A DNA stretch of 50,651 nt from Candidatus Binatus sp. (lineage in GTDB: Bacteria; Desulfobacterota; Binatia; Binatales; Binataceae). Below the pieces are notes generated by a model, which saw only the letters and a list, made by a program, of their open reading frames with translations, did no database searches and was not told where the DNA came from. The translations under genes and the position numbers were made by a program. Positions 17,572 through 26,115 of this stretch are shown in pieces (position 1 is the first letter of the stretch; every line of letters starts with the position of its first letter). The stretch is from assembly GCF_036567905.1 (NCBI RefSeq), contig NZ_DATCTO010000011.1, positions 1-50,651 on the forward strand. The letters are read 5' to 3'.

Positions 17572-19880
17572 GTAATCAGACCTTCATCAGCATTGGACCT
17601 TATTGGGATATCATTCACCGCCATCGGGCGAGCTTCTTTTCGATCATCGCGGCGGGTCTGGTGCTCACGATGCTGGTGCTGGTTCTTGTTCCCAAGCAAT
17701 ACACTTCATCAGTGCTGCTGGAGGTCTGGCATTCCGATGTTCAGCCCGCATTGATCGGGGCCGAACCCCAAAACAGCTCCCCCTTCAATCATATTGAAAC
17801 GCGTTTGGAGGCGCTCAGCGAGGAGACCATTGCACGCGGTCACCTTGAGGAATTGATATCGAAGCATGGACTGTATGTTCGCGGCGGCAAGCCGGCGCCC
17901 GGCGCGATAGGAGAAATGGCTGGCGAGATAACAATTACGCTTCCGGATTCAGTTTTGCAGTCAAAGACGCCGAGTCGTTGGCAGAGGTTGCTTCCTCCGG
18001 ACGCTGTCGAGATTTCGTTTCAGTACCCCGATCCGGCCAAAGCGCAGGCGGTGGCGAACGATTTGGGCGACATAATGATCGAGGAATACCGCAAGGAACT
18101 CACGCACCACAATGCAGAGACCATCAAACTGATTTCGAGCGAAGTGAATGATACCCGAGGCAAACTCGCCGATAGCCAGCGCCAGATCAAAATCCTGAAG
18201 GAGAAATATCGCGGGAGTCTGCCGCAAGACCTCGGTGGCAACGTCAGGGAATTGGAGACGCTTCAATTGCAAGTCGGACGGTCCGCGCAGAGCGCCAGCA
18301 AGACCGAGGCGTTAGATGCAGCCGCCTCCTCTCCGGCGCCAAAGGCCAACACGCCCGATGCGGCGCTGGCAGCGCTTGAGACGAAGCTGGTTGCGCTCAG
18401 GGCCCAGTATAGCGACGAGTATCCGGCGGTTATCGAGACCAAGTCGCAGATCGCGATTTTGGAGAAAGAGGTCCCGAAATCCGGCAATCAGCAGGCGGCC
18501 ACCGCGCCGCCACCCGATCCGGCGGCCGGTCTGATCCAGCAGCAAATTGCCGACTACCAGCGCAGAATCGCCGAGACCCCGGCACATGAGGAAGCGATTG
18601 CGGCGGTGAACCGCGACTACGGAATCCTGCAGAGCCGCTATGGCGATCTGAGTGGTCTGTTGTTTCAAGCTCGGGTCGATCAGGAAGTGTTGGAACGCGG
18701 GCAGGGAGAGCGCTTGAAGGTGCTGCAGTCGGCCTCGCTGCCCGCCCGCCCGTCATACCCAAATTCGCTTTTGCTGATAGGCGGGGGAGTTGCTGCGACG
18801 CTGTTCATCGCGCTGGCGATCCCCTTTGGGCTGTTCTACGCGGATACTTCATTCAAGGATTCCGACGACATCAGCGCCGAGTTTGCCGATATCAAGGCAA
18901 TTGCCATCTCGCGAGTGCCGGAGGTCGAGCACCGTCATCTCAATGGCCAGGTGAAACCGGCGGAGGCTCTGCTGGCACTGCCGGGAAATGGCGCCACGGC
19001 CGACTCCAGCGCATCCGCACCTGAGCAATTCGCCAACGGCACTGAAGCTACGGCCGCTGGCGAATCGGCAAATCACAATGGCGCCAATGGAAATTTGCAT
19101 GCGCTCACGGGCCGCGCCGCAAGGTTTGCCCAGCGCTTTCCGGCGCCGCCCTTGGTGGCGGCTGGAGCGGAGATGGTCACCAGCGCAGCTGACGAGTTTC
19201 AACTGCTCGCTTTCAAGCTGAGAGCATGGGCGGCGCAACACGATGACGCCAAGATATTTGTCGTTGCAAGCGCTGTGGGTGGCGAGGGAAAGAGTTTTAT
19301 CGCGTTGAACCTGGCAGCCGCGCTGGCAGTATCGGGTAGCGGCACTCTCTTGATCGACGGCGATATCCGCGCGCCATTTCAGCACTATTCCTTTCCGGTG
19401 CCGAAAGTGGACGGACTGCTCGGATATCTGCAGGGAACCACGGAATTAGCTTCCACCGTACTGCCGACGCCCGTGCCAGGCCTCAGCCTGCTACCCTCGG
19501 GAGGAACCAGCAACCGCGCGCCGGAATACCTCGCTTCCACCAAAATGGACCAGTTGATCGGCACCGTGAAGGCCAGCGGCGCTTACCAATACGTAATAAT
19601 TGATACCCCGCCGGCATTGCTGGTTCCGGATGCCCAGATTCTGGCGAGGAACGGAGATGGCACAATCATCGTGACCGCCGCCGACAGCACCTCGCGCGCT
19701 GCGACCACCAAGACTTTTCTCATGTTCGATCCCGAGGATCTGTTTGCCGTGGTGCTGAACCGCTTCAAGCCTTCGTATTCGACCCTGCGCAGCGAGCGTT
19801 ATGGCCGCTACGGACGCTACGGGCGCTATGGGAAATACTCGAAGTACTCGAAGTACGCGGACCCTGAATTGAGCGAATGA
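17568..19880 (+). CDS. Wzz/Wzc-like chain-length regulator fused to BY-kinase
   Basis: The protein has 770 residues from the ATG at 17568, which overlaps the barrel stop as ATGA and has GGAG upstream. The N-terminal Wzz domain has a membrane helix (about 22-42), a long periplasmic coiled coil with a Pro-Ala linker, and a second helix (about 400-425, LLIGGGVAATLFIALAIPF). A low-complexity cytoplasmic linker follows. The kinase domain has Walker A (SAVGGEGKSFIALNLA), Walker A' (TLLIDGDIR) and Walker B (YVIIDTPPALLVPD). The tail is a run of seven (R/K)Y(G/S/A) units. It should control polymer length and export by cycling Tyr phosphorylation. Both halves are in one chain, as in proteobacterial Wzc. 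Confidence 0.93.
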   Translation: MSNQTFISIGPYWDIIHRHRASFFSIIAAGLVLTMLVLVLVPKQYTSSVLLEVWHSDVQPALIGAEPQNSSPFNHIETRLEALSEETIARGHLEELISKHGLYVRGGKPAPGAIGEMAGEITITLPDSVLQSKTPSRWQRLLPPDAVEISFQYPDPAKAQAVANDLGDIMIEEYRKELTHHNAETIKLISSEVNDTRGKLADSQRQIKILKEKYRGSLPQDLGGNVRELETLQLQVGRSAQSASKTEALDAAASSPAPKANTPDAALAALETKLVALRAQYSDEYPAVIETKSQIAILEKEVPKSGNQQAATAPPPDPAAGLIQQQIADYQRRIAETPAHEEAIAAVNRDYGILQSRYGDLSGLLFQARVDQEVLERGQGERLKVLQSASLPARPSYPNSLLLIGGGVAATLFIALAIPFGLFYADTSFKDSDDISAEFADIKAIAISRVPEVEHRHLNGQVKPAEALLALPGNGATADSSASAPEQFANGTEATAAGESANHNGANGNLHALTGRAARFAQRFPAPPLVAAGAEMVTSAADEFQLLAFKLRAWAAQHDDAKIFVVASAVGGEGKSFIALNLAAALAVSGSGTLLIDGDIRAPFQHYSFPVPKVDGLLGYLQGTTELASTVLPTPVPGLSLLPSGGTSNRAPEYLASTKMDQLIGTVKASGAYQYVIIDTPPALLVPDAQILARNGDGTIIVTAADSTSRAATTKTFLMFDPEDLFAVVLNRFKPSYSTLRSERYGRYGRYGRYGKYSKYSKYADPELSE
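19797..19859. repeat. Nine-bp repeat encoding the periodic tyrosine tail
   Basis: Seven in-frame 9-bp units encode RYG four times, KYS twice and KYA once. Tyrosine recurs every third residue. It lies 7 codons before the stop of the kinase gene. Confidence 0.85.
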
Positions 19881-21130
19881 CTGACGGCGCGTTCAGCTTG
19901 AGCCCGCCAGGGTCGTTCCCGCTTAGCGCCAATCCCGCCTTTCAGGATGAGGTGCGCCGCGAGCTGGAACTGTTGCTCGCGCGCGTCCGCAACTGCGCCG
20001 CCGCGCCGAGCGTCGCCGGCGTCCTCCTGACCGGAAGTCTCGCGCGCGGCGAAGGGACGATAATCCCCGATCCTCGAACCAAAAGCCGGTGGTTGAGCGA
20101 CGTCGAGTGCCTGGTGGTGGTTCGCGGCGGCATCGTCTCGAACCGGGAAATTTGGCGCGGGTTGCGCCAGGTCGAGCTGGACACCAACTCCGATTGCGGC
20201 AATGCTGCGCGCGGCGTCAAGGTTGAATTGCGTGCGATTCTGACGGAGAGGATGCTGCGACTTCCTGCGGCGATTTTTACCCGAGAGCTGCGCGAGCATG
20301 CAAAGCTGCTCTGGGGCGATCCCGCCGCCGTTCCGGTCCCTCCGGCGCCGTCGAGCGGCGAAGCAATATCCAAATGTGACGCGTTTCGTTTGCTGAACAA
20401 CCGGATTATCGAACAAATTGCAGTACGCAGTGAGTATGCGGACCGCATCATCGATAGTACTGCGACTGCATACTCACTTGCGAAATTCTGGATCGATCTG
20501 GGAACGTCGCTGTCGGTTTTTTTGGGATGCTACCAGCCAGGCTATCGGAGCAGGCAAAAGCCGGTCGAGGACGCGCTGCGCGCGCACCAGGAGATTTTGG
20601 GAGCCGAGAGGTGCGGCCGGCTCATTTCCCGTTTCCGCACTGCGATGGCTCAAAAACTCGGCCAGGCCGGATTTCCGTCCGGGGATCCCGCCCAAGAATT
20701 CAGCGAGGCCGTTGAAATTGCGCGTGCGACCTGGAACTGGGAAAGCGGGCAACTGCTGGGCACGAACACGGCTGCGGGCGATTGGCGCGGAATCTTCACG
20801 CGACTGAGCAGGCTCGAGACCGCCGCGCAGCGCCTGCGTGACTGGGCTCGCGTATTGCGGCAACCTTCCGGATTGCGTCAATTGGGACCGCGCGCGATGC
20901 TCGCCGCGGCGCGGGTCGGTTCGCTCGCCACGCTGATTTACGGAACCGGATGCGTGATCGATTTCTTCTGGGACGAGATCGGATCGGATAGAGGTCGAGG
21001 AACCGAGATGGCGGCCGAGCTTTGCCGGGCGCTCTCCGTTGAAGCGCAGAACGCATCGCAACGCCGCCGGCTGCTCACTTGCGCCACGCTCGCAGCCTGG
21101 GAGAGGCATTTGAGGTTCGCAACCGCATGA
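19877..21130 (+). CDS. Nucleotidyltransferase-like protein
   Basis: The protein has 417 residues and overlaps the kinase stop as ATGA. Near the N-terminus, GVLLTGSLARGEGT (Gly53-Ser54) followed about 20 residues later by LSDVECLVVV (Asp75, Glu77) matches the polymerase-beta-type nucleotidyltransferase core, hG(S/G)...Dh(D/E)h. The remaining 330 residues are mostly helical with no motif I recognise (FWIDLGTSLSVFLGCYQPGYRSRQKPVEDAL, shown by its WIDLGTSLS core). The family includes enzymes that transfer NMP to proteins, RNA or small molecules. The substrate is unknown. Its place between the BY-kinase and a GT2 gene is conserved by tight overlap, so it is part of the operon. Confidence 0.7.
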   Translation: MTDGAFSLSPPGSFPLSANPAFQDEVRRELELLLARVRNCAAAPSVAGVLLTGSLARGEGTIIPDPRTKSRWLSDVECLVVVRGGIVSNREIWRGLRQVELDTNSDCGNAARGVKVELRAILTERMLRLPAAIFTRELREHAKLLWGDPAAVPVPPAPSSGEAISKCDAFRLLNNRIIEQIAVRSEYADRIIDSTATAYSLAKFWIDLGTSLSVFLGCYQPGYRSRQKPVEDALRAHQEILGAERCGRLISRFRTAMAQKLGQAGFPSGDPAQEFSEAVEIARATWNWESGQLLGTNTAAGDWRGIFTRLSRLETAAQRLRDWARVLRQPSGLRQLGPRAMLAAARVGSLATLIYGTGCVIDFFWDEIGSDRGRGTEMAAELCRALSVEAQNASQRRRLLTCATLAAWERHLRFATA

Positions 21131-22050
21131 GTCGCGCGGTCACCATCTCGATTCTCACCTACAAGCGCCATCAACATCTCAGGCGCGCGCTGGCGTCGGC
21201 GCTTCGGTACGCGGACCAGGTGGCCGAAATCGTCGTGATCGACAACGCCGCTGAACCGGAACTGAAGAGCCTGCTGGCGGCCGAATATCCAAATGTGCGC
21301 TACATCGCTGCGCCGTCCAACGCCGGATGCGAGGGCCGAAACATCGGGCTGCGCGCAGCCGGTACTCCAATCGTAATTACCCTCGATGACGACGTCGAAT
21401 TGTCCAGTCCCAATTGCATCGCGGAAGTGGAAGCCGCATTTTCGCGCGACCCGCAGCTCGCATGCCTGAACTTCACGGTTACCGGCGTTGACGGCAGGGT
21501 TCTGGAGCGCGATTGGTGCCATCCTCGCCCAATCTCGCACGCAGTGAGAGAGTTTGAAACTCACTTTATTCTGGAGGGAGCAAGCGCGCTCAGCCGCGAA
21601 AAGGTTTTGTCAGTGGGCGGCTACCCGGCCGAATTTTTCCTCGGCCATGAGGGCCTGGACCTCGGCTATCGACTAATCGGCGCCGGCTACCGCGTCGTGC
21701 ATACACCCCGCGTTTTGACAACGCATCACGCCGCGATCGAGCATCGTCCTGATTGGCGCGTCTATTACTACTACACTCGAAATGGAATTTGGGTTGCGCA
21801 TAGATCATTCCCGCCGATGATGGCCGTTTCACGGGTGCTCGCCCATCTGGCCATGATGGGATTTTTTTCGTTGCGCGCGGGACAGGTTCGCGCCTATCTC
21901 CGGGGGGGCGTGGACGGGGTGCGCGGGTTGTCGCGAATGGGCCGCCGTAATCTCGATGCTGACTCACTGAAGCATGTGCGCGAGATCCGGTCCGAACGGG
22001 TGCCATTATTTGGAAGAATCCAGCGACACCTCCGCGAGAAAATTCTGTAA
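21127..22050 (+). CDS. Glycosyltransferase family 2
   Basis: The protein has 307 residues from the ATG at 21127, which overlaps the preceding stop as ATGA. An upstream in-frame ATG at 21079 lies inside the previous gene and is less likely. The GT-A core shows TISILTYKRHQHLRRAL, EIVVIDNAAEPEL, NAGCEGRNIGLRAAGTPIVITLDDDVEL (DxD is DDD) and GHEGLDLGYRLIGAGYRVVHTP, typical of inverting GT2 rhamnosyl- or galactofuranosyl-type enzymes. The C-terminus has one amphipathic or membrane-facing stretch. The sugar is unknown. It ends 97 bp before the polymerase-like gene. Confidence 0.88.
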   Translation: MSRAVTISILTYKRHQHLRRALASALRYADQVAEIVVIDNAAEPELKSLLAAEYPNVRYIAAPSNAGCEGRNIGLRAAGTPIVITLDDDVELSSPNCIAEVEAAFSRDPQLACLNFTVTGVDGRVLERDWCHPRPISHAVREFETHFILEGASALSREKVLSVGGYPAEFFLGHEGLDLGYRLIGAGYRVVHTPRVLTTHHAAIEHRPDWRVYYYYTRNGIWVAHRSFPPMMAVSRVLAHLAMMGFFSLRAGQVRAYLRGGVDGVRGLSRMGRRNLDADSLKHVREIRSERVPLFGRIQRHLREKIL

Positions 22051-22147
22051 CATTTGTATAGTCTGATCCGGATTCGTTTCAAATTCTGGAAACCCTACAG
22101 CGCAACGCGAATGATCGCCAATTGATGCGGGGAGCAGGCTCAGCGCC

Positions 22148-23419
22148 GTGACTTTTTATTTCATCTTTCTGTTTCTCGTTCCGTTTCAGCACCATCCGGT
22201 TATGGGAGCCCAGCTGTTCCACGTCGGGTCATTTCCCGTTACGCCGATTAAATTGGTGGGGATTTCGCTGGTCGTTGCCGCGCTGCTGCTTCCCCGGCCG
22301 CGCGACGCGGCACCGCGGCCAAGCGCGGGAATTCTTTTGCTGTTTGCCGCGTTCGTGCTGTTTCAGGTACTCGGGACCACCTTGTCTTCCTTGAGCTTTC
22401 CGGCCGACGACGCATCTACCTTGTTTTCCTTCGCGATCCTGATGTTCGCGACAAATCTTCTCATCAGCACTCAACACAGAATGCAAATGACTATTCGCGT
22501 GATCGTGCTGGTCGAAACATTCGCGAGCACGTGGTTGTACAAGCAGTACTACATTTATCATTGGCCGCGGCCGCTTGGTCCGTCGGCGGATCCTAATTAT
22601 GAGGCGCTCTCGTTGGTCATGGCGGTACCGCTCGCAATCTGGCTGATCCGCTACGAACAACGCGATTTGTGGAAATGGGTCGGGCGGATTTGCAGCCCGA
22701 TTCTCGCATTCGCGGTTTTCGTTTCGCAGTCGCGAGGGGGGTTGCTTGCGCTAATCGTGATGGCCGCGCTGGCGTGGCTGAATTCCCAGCATAAAATGCG
22801 ATTGGCGGTTGAATCCGCACTCGCGCTTGCCCTCATGTTCGCGATTGGTCCCGGCCAAATGATCAAGCGGCTCCAGCAGATTCAAATTAAGGGACAGGCA
22901 GCGACTGGCGCTGAAGTCTCGACGCGAGCCCGTATCGAGTTGGCGCGAGCCGGGCTCCGCATGATGGAGCATCATCCGGTCTTCGGCGTAGGGCTGGGCC
23001 AATTCCAGTCTTTCGAATTTCACGACAACCCGTTGCTGATCGGCCTTGAGGGACACCCGCACGTCGCACACGACACCTACGTACAGTTGGGTGCCGAGGG
23101 AGGGATTCCTACGCTGGCGCTCTATTTGGCTATTCTGATGGTGACCCTGGCTACTTGCCGGAGTGTTCAGAAGGCGCCGGGCATGCCCGATCATATGGCG
23201 GCTCTCGCACTGTCATTTCAGATCGGATTGATCGGCATTATGGTGGCGGAGATTTTTCTCAGCGCGCAATACCTAAAGGAAGTCTGGGTATTTATCTCGC
23301 TCACGCCCAGTTTGTACGCGATTTCCTTTCACACCGCCGCAATGAGCAGGAAAACCGCATCCGCTCAGACCGGGCCTGCGACGCCAATAGCCCTGAGGCC
23401 GCGCCTGCGCACCGGATGA
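22148..23419 (+). CDS. O-antigen ligase/Wzy-type polymerase
   Basis: The protein has 423 residues with about ten to twelve hydrophobic helices. The signature region is the Wzy_C-like periplasmic loop HHPVFGVGLGQFQSFEF...GHPHVAHDTYVQLGAEGGIPTLALYL, with a conserved His and the Arg-rich stretch before it (STRARIELARAGLRM). Members either ligate polymer to lipid A or polymerise undecaprenyl-linked repeats. With Wzx and a Wzc-like kinase in the same window, Wzy-type polymerase is the better guess. The start is a GTG with GGGGAG about 12 nt upstream. The stop overlaps the next gene as ATGA. Confidence 0.85.
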   Translation: MTFYFIFLFLVPFQHHPVMGAQLFHVGSFPVTPIKLVGISLVVAALLLPRPRDAAPRPSAGILLLFAAFVLFQVLGTTLSSLSFPADDASTLFSFAILMFATNLLISTQHRMQMTIRVIVLVETFASTWLYKQYYIYHWPRPLGPSADPNYEALSLVMAVPLAIWLIRYEQRDLWKWVGRICSPILAFAVFVSQSRGGLLALIVMAALAWLNSQHKMRLAVESALALALMFAIGPGQMIKRLQQIQIKGQAATGAEVSTRARIELARAGLRMMEHHPVFGVGLGQFQSFEFHDNPLLIGLEGHPHVAHDTYVQLGAEGGIPTLALYLAILMVTLATCRSVQKAPGMPDHMAALALSFQIGLIGIMVAEIFLSAQYLKEVWVFISLTPSLYAISFHTAAMSRKTASAQTGPATPIALRPRLRTG

Positions 23420-24651
23420 GGATTCTGCTCATTTCAGAGATGATCCCGTGTCTGCCGAGTCACGACGGTTTTCGCCTGATACCCGCAAACCTGATTCGTA
23501 ATCTCTTCGATCGTCACGAAATTCACCTGATTGCGCTGTCGCGTGACGGAGAAGGCGAGGAGCAATCGGAGTGGCCGCGCCGCTACTGCCGATCCGTCTC
23601 GATATTTCGTTCCGATCATGGAATTCGAGCCAAAGTGCGCGCGATAACCGGCGCCATTGATCCAGCGCTGGCGCGCTTCACCAGCGATGCAGTGGCAAAA
23701 GTGCGCCCGGACGTGCTCCATCTCGAAGGCGGAGGACTGGCGCCTCTGCTTCGCTCGGCCTCGCAAGGTTTGCCCGCGATTCTCAGCGTCCACGACTCGA
23801 AGGCGCTGCGCTACCGGGAATTCGCCGGCTATGCCGCCCGGGCGCGACCGCGGTTTCGTCTCAAGCTTCTCTCGGTTCTGGCTCGGCATCAGGAGCGCCG
23901 ATGGTTTGGATACGCGGACCGCGTCGTGGTTACCTCGCCCTCCGACGCACAGGCGCTTTTGGCCGCTGTGAATGCGCAACGAATCGCCATGATACCCAAC
24001 GGCGTTGACCTCGAGTATTTCGCGTACCAGCCGGCGCCAGAGGCGGGCCGGATCGTCTTCACCGGCAATATGAGCTGGCCGCCAAATGAGGATGCGGCCG
24101 AACATTTTGCTCGCGATCTCATGCCGGCGATCCGAAGCCGGGTCCCAGCCGCCTCTTTCTGGATCGTAGGCGCGCAACCATCCGCGCGAGTTCAAAACCT
24201 GTCAAGCCTTCCCGGAATTCATGTCACAGGTACGGTCGCCGATATTCGGCCCTGGATCTGGAGCGCGGCCGTTTTCGCCAGTCCGCTGAGATTCGGACTC
24301 GGCGTGAAAAACAAGATTCTCGAGGCGATGGCTTCCGGCGCGCCCATAGTTGCAACATCGCGAAGCCTCTCCGGCACGCCATTGATCGACGGGCGCCACG
24401 CGATGATCGCGGATGACGATGCGAAATTCGGCGATTCGGTCGCCCGGCTATTGGCCGACTCCGTGATGCGCGAATCGCTCTCGCGCGAAGCGCGGCGCAA
24501 AGTCGAGGCGGAGAACTCATGGGATTCGGTCGCGGCGGCGTATGAGGGGGTATATCGCGAGGCTTTGGCGGATCGCGACCGGCAGCCGAGCAGCGCGTTG
24601 ACACTGGAGCCGCTATCGAATAAAAAACGCGTGCTTGGAAAATCAAAATGA
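23416..24651 (+). CDS. Glycosyltransferase family 4, TIGR03087-like
   Basis: The protein has 411 residues from the ATG at 23416, which overlaps the polymerase stop as ATGA. A longer open frame upstream is a shadow. The N-terminus MRILLISEMIPCLPSHDGFR followed by NLIRNLFDRHEIHLIALS resembles the sugar transferases associated with PEP-CTERM/EpsH loci (TIGR03087). The C-terminal domain has MIPNGVDLEYF, RIVFTGNMSWPPNEDAAEHF, FWIVGAQPS, VTGTVADIRPWI and KNKILEAMASGAPIVAT, where the retaining-GT glutamates lie. It should add a sugar to the lipid-linked repeat. Family assignment is by motif recall only. Confidence 0.85.
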   Translation: MRILLISEMIPCLPSHDGFRLIPANLIRNLFDRHEIHLIALSRDGEGEEQSEWPRRYCRSVSIFRSDHGIRAKVRAITGAIDPALARFTSDAVAKVRPDVLHLEGGGLAPLLRSASQGLPAILSVHDSKALRYREFAGYAARARPRFRLKLLSVLARHQERRWFGYADRVVVTSPSDAQALLAAVNAQRIAMIPNGVDLEYFAYQPAPEAGRIVFTGNMSWPPNEDAAEHFARDLMPAIRSRVPAASFWIVGAQPSARVQNLSSLPGIHVTGTVADIRPWIWSAAVFASPLRFGLGVKNKILEAMASGAPIVATSRSLSGTPLIDGRHAMIADDDAKFGDSVARLLADSVMRESLSREARRKVEAENSWDSVAAAYEGVYREALADRDRQPSSALTLEPLSNKKRVLGKSK

Positions 24652-24690
24652 AAATCCCGGACAATATACCGCTGAGGCGGCAAGGCATGG

Positions 24691-24705
24691 CACGATAAAA
24701 TCGTG
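24691..24705. promoter_or_regulatory. Short palindrome upstream of the GT87-like gene
   Basis: A perfect inverted repeat, CACGAT-AAA-ATCGTG, lies 45 bp before the next start codon. The AT-rich centre and the position suggest an operator. I found no convincing -35/-10 pair around it. Confidence 0.3.
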
Positions 24706-24749
24706 ATGGCGGTAGGAACTACGTCTCACCTTCGAGTGCGAGCTGACAC

Positions 24750-25976
24750 ATGAAATGCCCGCAATCCACGTCACAGCGATGGACGCTCGGGCGCAACTTG
24801 GTCCAGCTACTGTCCCGGCCTGCCGTCGCGGCAACCTTGCTCGTGCTGGCGTTGATCTATACGGCTTACATGCTGGTGGGGCTTGAAAGCCGCGTCGCAC
24901 AATTTGATTTCAGCGTGTTCTACGTGTGGTCGCTTGCGTTTCGCCGGGGGCTGGATCCCTATGCCGCCAGATTGCCCGTCTTGGCCGCGAGTCTGCACCT
25001 AGGTCCGGGCGATCTCCAACTTGGGGTGCGCAATCCGTCCGCTCCTGACTGGTGGCGTTATGGGCTCAATCGGTACCCGCCAGCATTTCTATTGCTCTTC
25101 GAACCTTTCACTTTGATGCGGCCGGCCAGCGCATACTGGATATGGATCGGTCTCAACGTGGTGCTCCTCGCGATCGCATTGGTTGTGCTTCTGCGCGAAC
25201 TGCCGTGGGCGTATGCGGTTTCGATGGCGGCATTGGGTCTCTTTTACCATCCGATCAAATTTGTCTTTTTCTGGGCACAACTCCAGATCGTGATTCTGGT
25301 GCTTTTGGCGTGCACCCTGCGTTCGCTTAAGTTCCGTCGCGACGCGGCTGCCGGAGCGAGCGTGGCGGCGGCAACGCTGATCAAGCTGTTCCCTGTGCTG
25401 CTGGCCAGCTATTTGGTGGTTGCACGGCGCTGGAAGGCTCTATTCTGGTTGGGATTGTTTCTGGCGCTGGGAAGTCTCGTGACTTTCAGCATTTCCGGGC
25501 AACAATTATTTTTTGGCTTTCTCAGTTGGGCATGGAACGTTGCGCGTGAACAACGGCCCGGCGCCTATTTTCCGCACAGTTGGGCATTATCCGGCGCCGT
25601 CTTGGCGTCCGCAGCCGTGGTCACATGGCTCGATAAGAATCATGCCAGCTTCGGTCTTTGGATCGCAGTCACGATCCTATTGACGCCTTCGCCGGCCACG
25701 CTTGATTACCTGCCGCTACTGCTTATTCCTTACTCGCAATTGGCTTCGGCGGGGTATGCGGGACGGGCGCCTCAGAGTGCAATCGTGCTTGGCATCGTCA
25801 GTTATCTATGCGGCGCGGTTTTGGTCTTGATCTTGCCGCGGGCCGTGCACTCGCCCGAGTCAGCGCATCGCGTGATTACGGCCGCTTACGGGGCAAGCCT
25901 GGGGTTGGCTTTTCTCGCGTCGGCGTGCCTGGCTGTCTTAGGAGGCGAGGGCACGGCCTGCGCGGCTGACAGTTGA
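24750..25976 (+). CDS. GT87/DUF2029-like membrane mannosyltransferase-type protein
   Basis: The protein has 408 residues and about ten predicted membrane helices. FDFSVFYVWSLAFRRGLDPYAARLP near the start is the extracytoplasmic Asp-containing loop typical of GT-C enzymes of the DUF2029/GT87 group, here with Asp in DFSVFY. RYPPAFLLLFEPF and KLFPVLLASYLVVARRWKAL are further family-like stretches. Such enzymes use polyprenyl-phosphate sugars on the outer face of the membrane. The gene sits 98 bp after the GT4 gene, beyond a small palindrome, so it may have its own promoter. It is convergent with the leftward GT2 operon. Confidence 0.75.
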   Translation: MKCPQSTSQRWTLGRNLVQLLSRPAVAATLLVLALIYTAYMLVGLESRVAQFDFSVFYVWSLAFRRGLDPYAARLPVLAASLHLGPGDLQLGVRNPSAPDWWRYGLNRYPPAFLLLFEPFTLMRPASAYWIWIGLNVVLLAIALVVLLRELPWAYAVSMAALGLFYHPIKFVFFWAQLQIVILVLLACTLRSLKFRRDAAAGASVAAATLIKLFPVLLASYLVVARRWKALFWLGLFLALGSLVTFSISGQQLFFGFLSWAWNVAREQRPGAYFPHSWALSGAVLASAAVVTWLDKNHASFGLWIAVTILLTPSPATLDYLPLLLIPYSQLASAGYAGRAPQSAIVLGIVSYLCGAVLVLILPRAVHSPESAHRVITAAYGASLGLAFLASACLAVLGGEGTACAADS

Positions 25977-26007
25977 GCGCGCGCGGCAACGACGATTCCA
26001 GCGGCGG

Positions 26008-26115
26008 CTAATCGGTGACCGTGCGCTGGACCGTGCCCGTCGCGTTGCGCGGAAGCTCCACAACGAAGCGGATCACTTTTGGTATCTTGAAGTCGGCAAA
26101 CCGATCGCAGCAACG
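26008..26115 (-). pseudogene. Remnant of an acyl-CoA synthetase (AMP-binding C-terminus)
   Basis: On the minus strand, in a different frame from the overlapping GT2 gene, about 34 codons read CDRFADFKIPKVIRF then VVELPRNATGTVQRTVTD and a TAG stop at 26010-26008. This is the C-terminal subdomain of AMP-forming acyl-CoA synthetases, which usually ends (L)ADFKVP...V..LPRNATGKV. The catalytic lysine of that last motif is replaced by Thr here. No upstream adenylation domain exists; the frame runs into the GT2 gene. I read it as the surviving tail of a deleted gene. The match is by eye. Confidence 0.65.
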
